Positions 39,457 to 42,201 of a DNA stretch of 42,201 nucleotides are shown here, piece after piece. A program made the position numbers and the translations under genes. The notes under the pieces were generated by a model. The model saw only the letters and a list, made by a program, of their open reading frames with translations, made no database searches and was not told the DNA's origin. This DNA is from Bacteroidales bacterium (GTDB lineage Bacteria > Bacteroidota > Bacteroidia > Bacteroidales > Bacteroidaceae), in assembly GCA_004557035.1 (NCBI GenBank), contig SFFB01000014.1:1-42201 (forward strand), in the 5' to 3' direction. The stretch's first letter is position 1. Every line of letters starts with the position of its first letter.

Positions 39457-41544
39457 TTGACCTTTCCCGTCCGACATATTCTTCGGCAATCCCGATATCT
39501 CACGCTCCTCCTGCTGCTCATGGCCGGTGGAGCGTCTGCCCGGGGCCAAACCTACACCGCCGGCCGTGAACGGTTTATGACATGGGAAGACTTCATCGAC
39601 GACTATTTTGCCGAACAACCCGCCGAAGACGACACCGACACCCGCACGGCCCTCGTCGAGCGACTCGAAGCCTTCTATGCCTTTCCGCTCAACATCAACA
39701 CCGCCAGCCGCTCTGAGTTGCTCGCCATCCCCATCATCAGCGAAGCCCAGGCCGACTCCATTCTGGCCTATCGCAGCCGCAGCCGCCTGTTCCTTTCGTT
39801 GGGCGAGCTGCAATTCGTGAGCGGTCTCGACCACACCGACCGATGCCGCCTTTCGCTTTTCGTCTATGCCGGCGACACCGTCAAGACAGCGCCCTCAGCC
39901 CACACCATCCTTTTGCACGGCCCGCACGAACTCTCCACCCGGCTCGACATCCCCCTCTACCGGCGCTCCGGCTACAAGCCCCACACCGTCAAAGAAGTCG
40001 CCTCCAATCCCAATGCCGTCTACCTGGGCTATGCCCCTGCCTCCACCACCCGCTATCGCCACCACTACGGCCCCCTGGCCTATGGCCTGACCCTGCAAAA
40101 AGACGCCGGCGAACCCTTCTGGGCCCATGGCAACTATCCCTTCGACTACGTCTCAGCCTATGTGGCCTATACGCCCGCCGGCCGCCCCCTCCACGTATGG
40201 CTCGGCGACTACGAGGTGCGCGCCGGCAATGGCCTGCTCGTCGGACGCAGTTATTTCTCGGGAATAGAACAAACCGTCGATGCCTTTCCCCTCTCCCCCG
40301 TTCCCATACGCGCCCACACCTCGGCCGACGAGACCGACTATATGCGTGGAGCCGCAGCCACATGGCACCACCGCCACCTTTCGCTCACCGCCTTCGGCTC
40401 GTGGCGAAGGCTCGATGCCCGCCTCAAAAACGACACCGCCGTGACACTCTTCACCACCGGCCTTCACCGCACCCCCGACGAACTCGCCAACCGCCGCACC
40501 CTCGCCGACCTCACCGGCGGCCTTCGGGCCTCTTGGCAAAAAAGCAGCCTCACCCTCGGCCTCAATGCCGTCTACGACCACTATTCCCACCCCGTCTATC
40601 CGCCACTCCACGCCTACAACCGCTATTACCTGCGAGGCACAGCGTCCGGCGGCCTCTCAGCCGACTGGCGCCTCCGCCACCGTCGATGGAGTCTGATGGG
40701 CGAAGCCGCCGTCGATCTCCACGGCCATCCCGCCCTCAGCCAACTCATCCGCTACGACCCCTCCGCCGGCATAGGCCTCACCCTCGGCCTTCGCCACCTC
40801 TCACCGCGCTATGTGGCCCCACACGCCTCCACCCTTTGCCGCTCCTCCCGCACCCAAAACGAGACCGGCCTCATCCTCGGCTTCTCCGGTCGTTTCACAG
40901 CCGCCACCTCCCTTCTGGCCTATGCCGACCTGTTCCGTTTCTCCCGCCCCACCTACACCGCCGGCGGCCGAGGCTCCAAAGGCATCGTCACCCACCTCAG
41001 GCTCCGCCACGCCACCAGCTCCCTCGTCACCTGGACCCTCCGCCACGACCTCTCTTCGCGCCAGCTCAACGTCGCCGGCCAAGCCCCCAATATGGAATAC
41101 GTCTGCACCCAGCGCCTGCGCCTCTCCGCCACCCTCACGCCCGGCAGCCGCTGGAGTCTCCACACCGCCCTCGACGGTTCGCTCCATGCCCGTCCCTCGC
41201 GCCATCCCTCCCAAGGCATCATGCTCTCCCTTCGCACGCGCCATCAGCTCTCGCCCACACTCACCACCCATCTTTTTGGCGCCCTTTTCGCCACCGACGA
41301 CTACGCCTCTCGCCTCTATGCCTACGAGCCGCAGATGCGCTACGCCGCCGCCTTCCCCTCTTACGCTTACCACGGCTACCGCCTCGCCGCCCTCGCCAAC
41401 TGGAAGCCCCTGCCCTCGCTCACCCTCTCCCTGCGCTACGCCCTGCTCCACTATTTCAACCGCCGCCACATCGCCTCCGGCGCCCAACAAATAAACCACT
41501 CCTCCCAAAACGACCTGTCGCTCCAAGCGATTTGGAAGTTTTGA
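39457..41544 (+). CDS. Helix-hairpin-helix domain outer-membrane beta-barrel protein
   Basis: The 695-residue predicted exported protein has a signal peptide YLTLLLLLMAGGASARGQ-like (about 14-31). A short acidic region leads to a ComEA-like helix-hairpin-helix segment (about 77-125): PLNINTASRSELLAIPIISE, then ILAYRSRSRLFLSLGEL and LQFVSGLD. The rest, about 150-695, is a long series of alternating strands with many aromatic residues and Gly (YGLTLQKD, LTAFGSWRR, TLGLRHLS, LSLRYALLHYF), ending ...LSLQAIWKF with the terminal Phe typical of BAM-inserted barrels. The start is a TTG at 39457, two codons after the lipoprotein stop in the same frame; no good ATG gives the whole signal peptide. Such proteins occur in Bacteroidota, role unknown. 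It is extremely C-rich on the coding strand. Confidence 0.85.
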   Translation: MTFPVRHILRQSRYLTLLLLLMAGGASARGQTYTAGRERFMTWEDFIDDYFAEQPAEDDTDTRTALVERLEAFYAFPLNINTASRSELLAIPIISEAQADSILAYRSRSRLFLSLGELQFVSGLDHTDRCRLSLFVYAGDTVKTAPSAHTILLHGPHELSTRLDIPLYRRSGYKPHTVKEVASNPNAVYLGYAPASTTRYRHHYGPLAYGLTLQKDAGEPFWAHGNYPFDYVSAYVAYTPAGRPLHVWLGDYEVRAGNGLLVGRSYFSGIEQTVDAFPLSPVPIRAHTSADETDYMRGAAATWHHRHLSLTAFGSWRRLDARLKNDTAVTLFTTGLHRTPDELANRRTLADLTGGLRASWQKSSLTLGLNAVYDHYSHPVYPPLHAYNRYYLRGTASGGLSADWRLRHRRWSLMGEAAVDLHGHPALSQLIRYDPSAGIGLTLGLRHLSPRYVAPHASTLCRSSRTQNETGLILGFSGRFTAATSLLAYADLFRFSRPTYTAGGRGSKGIVTHLRLRHATSSLVTWTLRHDLSSRQLNVAGQAPNMEYVCTQRLRLSATLTPGSRWSLHTALDGSLHARPSRHPSQGIMLSLRTRHQLSPTLTTHLFGALFATDDYASRLYAYEPQMRYAAAFPSYAYHGYRLAALANWKPLPSLTLSLRYALLHYFNRRHIASGAQQINHSSQNDLSLQAIWKF

Positions 41545-41601
41545 GAGGAGGGGAGAAGGGAAAGATGATTTGTATATTATTGCTATACGGTAAAACTCCA
41601 A

Positions 41602-42201
41602 AACGTGAGTTCGATATAAGCCTTATGGTATCAATCTACTTTTGTCGATGATCTCGATGTTCATTGACGGCTTCTTCGGCAGCAGGTTGTATGCTATAAG
41701 TCCGGCAATAAGGTTAGTGACGAAGTTGTCTATTGACCGATGTCTGGTATGTTCAATCTGACCGACATTCTTCAACTCGTCATTTACAGTTTCAATCACG
41801 GCCCTTTTTCTAAGCATCAGCTTGTCATGCCGGTTCATCAGCGAGTTCTTCATATTCTTCTTGATTTTTGTGACCAGATGTATGTCGTCCACGAATAATT
41901 GCTTGGGAGAGGTCCCGGCTGATATATCCTCTGTCAGCAAATAATTTTCCGAAGAGTTTCTTGGAGAAATAATCGTTTCTCAGGGGCTACCTGTCATCCA
42001 CACCAGCCCGGAGTCAACTGCCGGCAGATAATCTCGCCTTTATCATTGATGACCAGGTGTAATTTGAAGCCGTAAAACCATCCCATAGTGCATTTTCCTT
42101 TTTCTGCCCATCCTTTTATGGTTTTGTGTTGCTTTTCACGTTTGATATGACATGCGACCAACGGGGTTGAGTCTATGATGGATATGCCCGTGCATTTGCC
42201 G
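41602..42201 (-). pseudogene. Decayed IS982-family transposase, cut by the window edge
   Basis: Reading minus from the window end gives IIDSTPLVACHIKREKQHKT, then GWAEKGKCTMGWFYGFKLHL and VINDKGEIICRQLTPG, then a frame break. After the first break the frame meets a TGA (complement of 41994-41996). The homologous frame meets a TAG (complement of 41987-41989). The frame then has DYFSKKLFGKLFADRGYISR and breaks again before LFVDDIHLVTKIKKNMKNSL, RKRAVIETVNDELKN and IEHTRHRSIDNFVTNLIAGL. The order and motifs are those of IS982 transposases, about 290 residues long when intact. At least two frameshifts and one stop make it inactive. Its end at about 41602 matches the solo end at 13175-13261. Confidence 0.88.

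Noticed and set aside
38347..39834. A 495-codon antisense frame over maf and the lipoprotein gene
   Set aside because: Gly/Val/Glu-rich mirror of the GC-rich genes on plus; no motif or start signal.
39843..41651. A 602-codon open frame in another plus-strand frame across the helix-hairpin-helix barrel gene
   Set aside because: It is Pro/Arg/His-rich low-complexity translation, a by-product of the very C-rich coding strand; the other frame has the signal peptide, domain motifs and terminal Phe.

Overview
The window comes from a Bacteroidota chromosome, most likely a Prevotellaceae-like member of the order Bacteroidales. Four things point there. Several promoters fit the Bacteroidota pattern (-33 TTTG, about 20 bp, -7 TAnnTTTG), for example before higBA, before the tRNA cluster and before the GH20 gene. 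Starts generally lack strong Shine-Dalgarno sequences. The housekeeping genes are of Bacteroidota type: a six-domain ribosomal protein S1, NspC, a short SerA next to SerC and a DUF1015 protein, and a Rel paralogue with a decayed hydrolase half. The window is one contiguous piece, starting inside an ATPase gene and ending inside a decayed IS982 transposase.

Layout. 1-1.6 kb: 3' part of an AAA/DUF234-type ATPase and a fragment of a type IIG restriction-modification specificity domain, both AT-richer than what follows. 1.7-4.4 kb: rpsA (minus) with its terminator and promoter, then a divergent lipoprotein gene carrying a pentanucleotide repeat in its signal peptide. 4.6-5.3 kb: a HigB-HigA toxin-antitoxin pair with its own promoter. 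5.7-10.5 kb: a membrane-anchored MORN-GH25 lysozyme-like protein, an S9 serine peptidase and a GNAT acetyltransferase. 10.8-13.3 kb: an AT-rich accessory island with an unknown 269-aa protein, a DUF4417 protein, and two translationally coupled orphan genes resembling an effector/immunity or toxin/antitoxin pair, ending in a solo IS982 end. 13.3-16.4 kb (minus): purT, a tiny GatC-like ORF and a DegP/HtrA protease. 16.8-22.7 kb: serC, serA, DUF1015, galE and nspC. 22.8-23.1 kb: tRNA-Asp and two identical tandem tRNA-Arg(ACG). 23.3-25.9 kb: split ThrE-type exporter genes divergent from a LysR regulator. 26.1-28.1 kb: a GH20 beta-hexosaminidase preceded by a tandemly duplicated promoter-like repeat. 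28.8-31.2 kb: a Wzc-type tyrosine autokinase standing alone. 31.5-33.7 kb: glyoxalase-fold protein and phosphoglucomutase/phosphomannomutase. 33.8-41.5 kb: a compact same-strand run nudC, rel, DUF2520, kdsC-like, maf, lipoprotein, helix-hairpin-helix outer-membrane protein. 41.6-42.2 kb: decayed IS982 transposase.

The genes fall into a few themes. serC-serA make the phosphoserine precursor of serine, and the DUF1015 protein next to them may belong to the same metabolism. The envelope theme comprises GH25, GH20, galE, the phosphohexomutase, the KdsC-type phosphatase, the autokinase, DegP and the outer-membrane protein. Nucleotide housekeeping and alarmone metabolism is covered by purT, nudC, maf and rel.

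The most unusual material is in the accessory island (10.8-13.3 kb) and in three repeat classes: a 108-bp dispersed element with a conserved inverted repeat, found downstream of rpsA and of the S9 peptidase; an 86-bp tandem promoter-like unit; and a phase-variation-style pentanucleotide tract in a lipoprotein signal peptide. All family assignments were made by reading motifs. No database search was possible.
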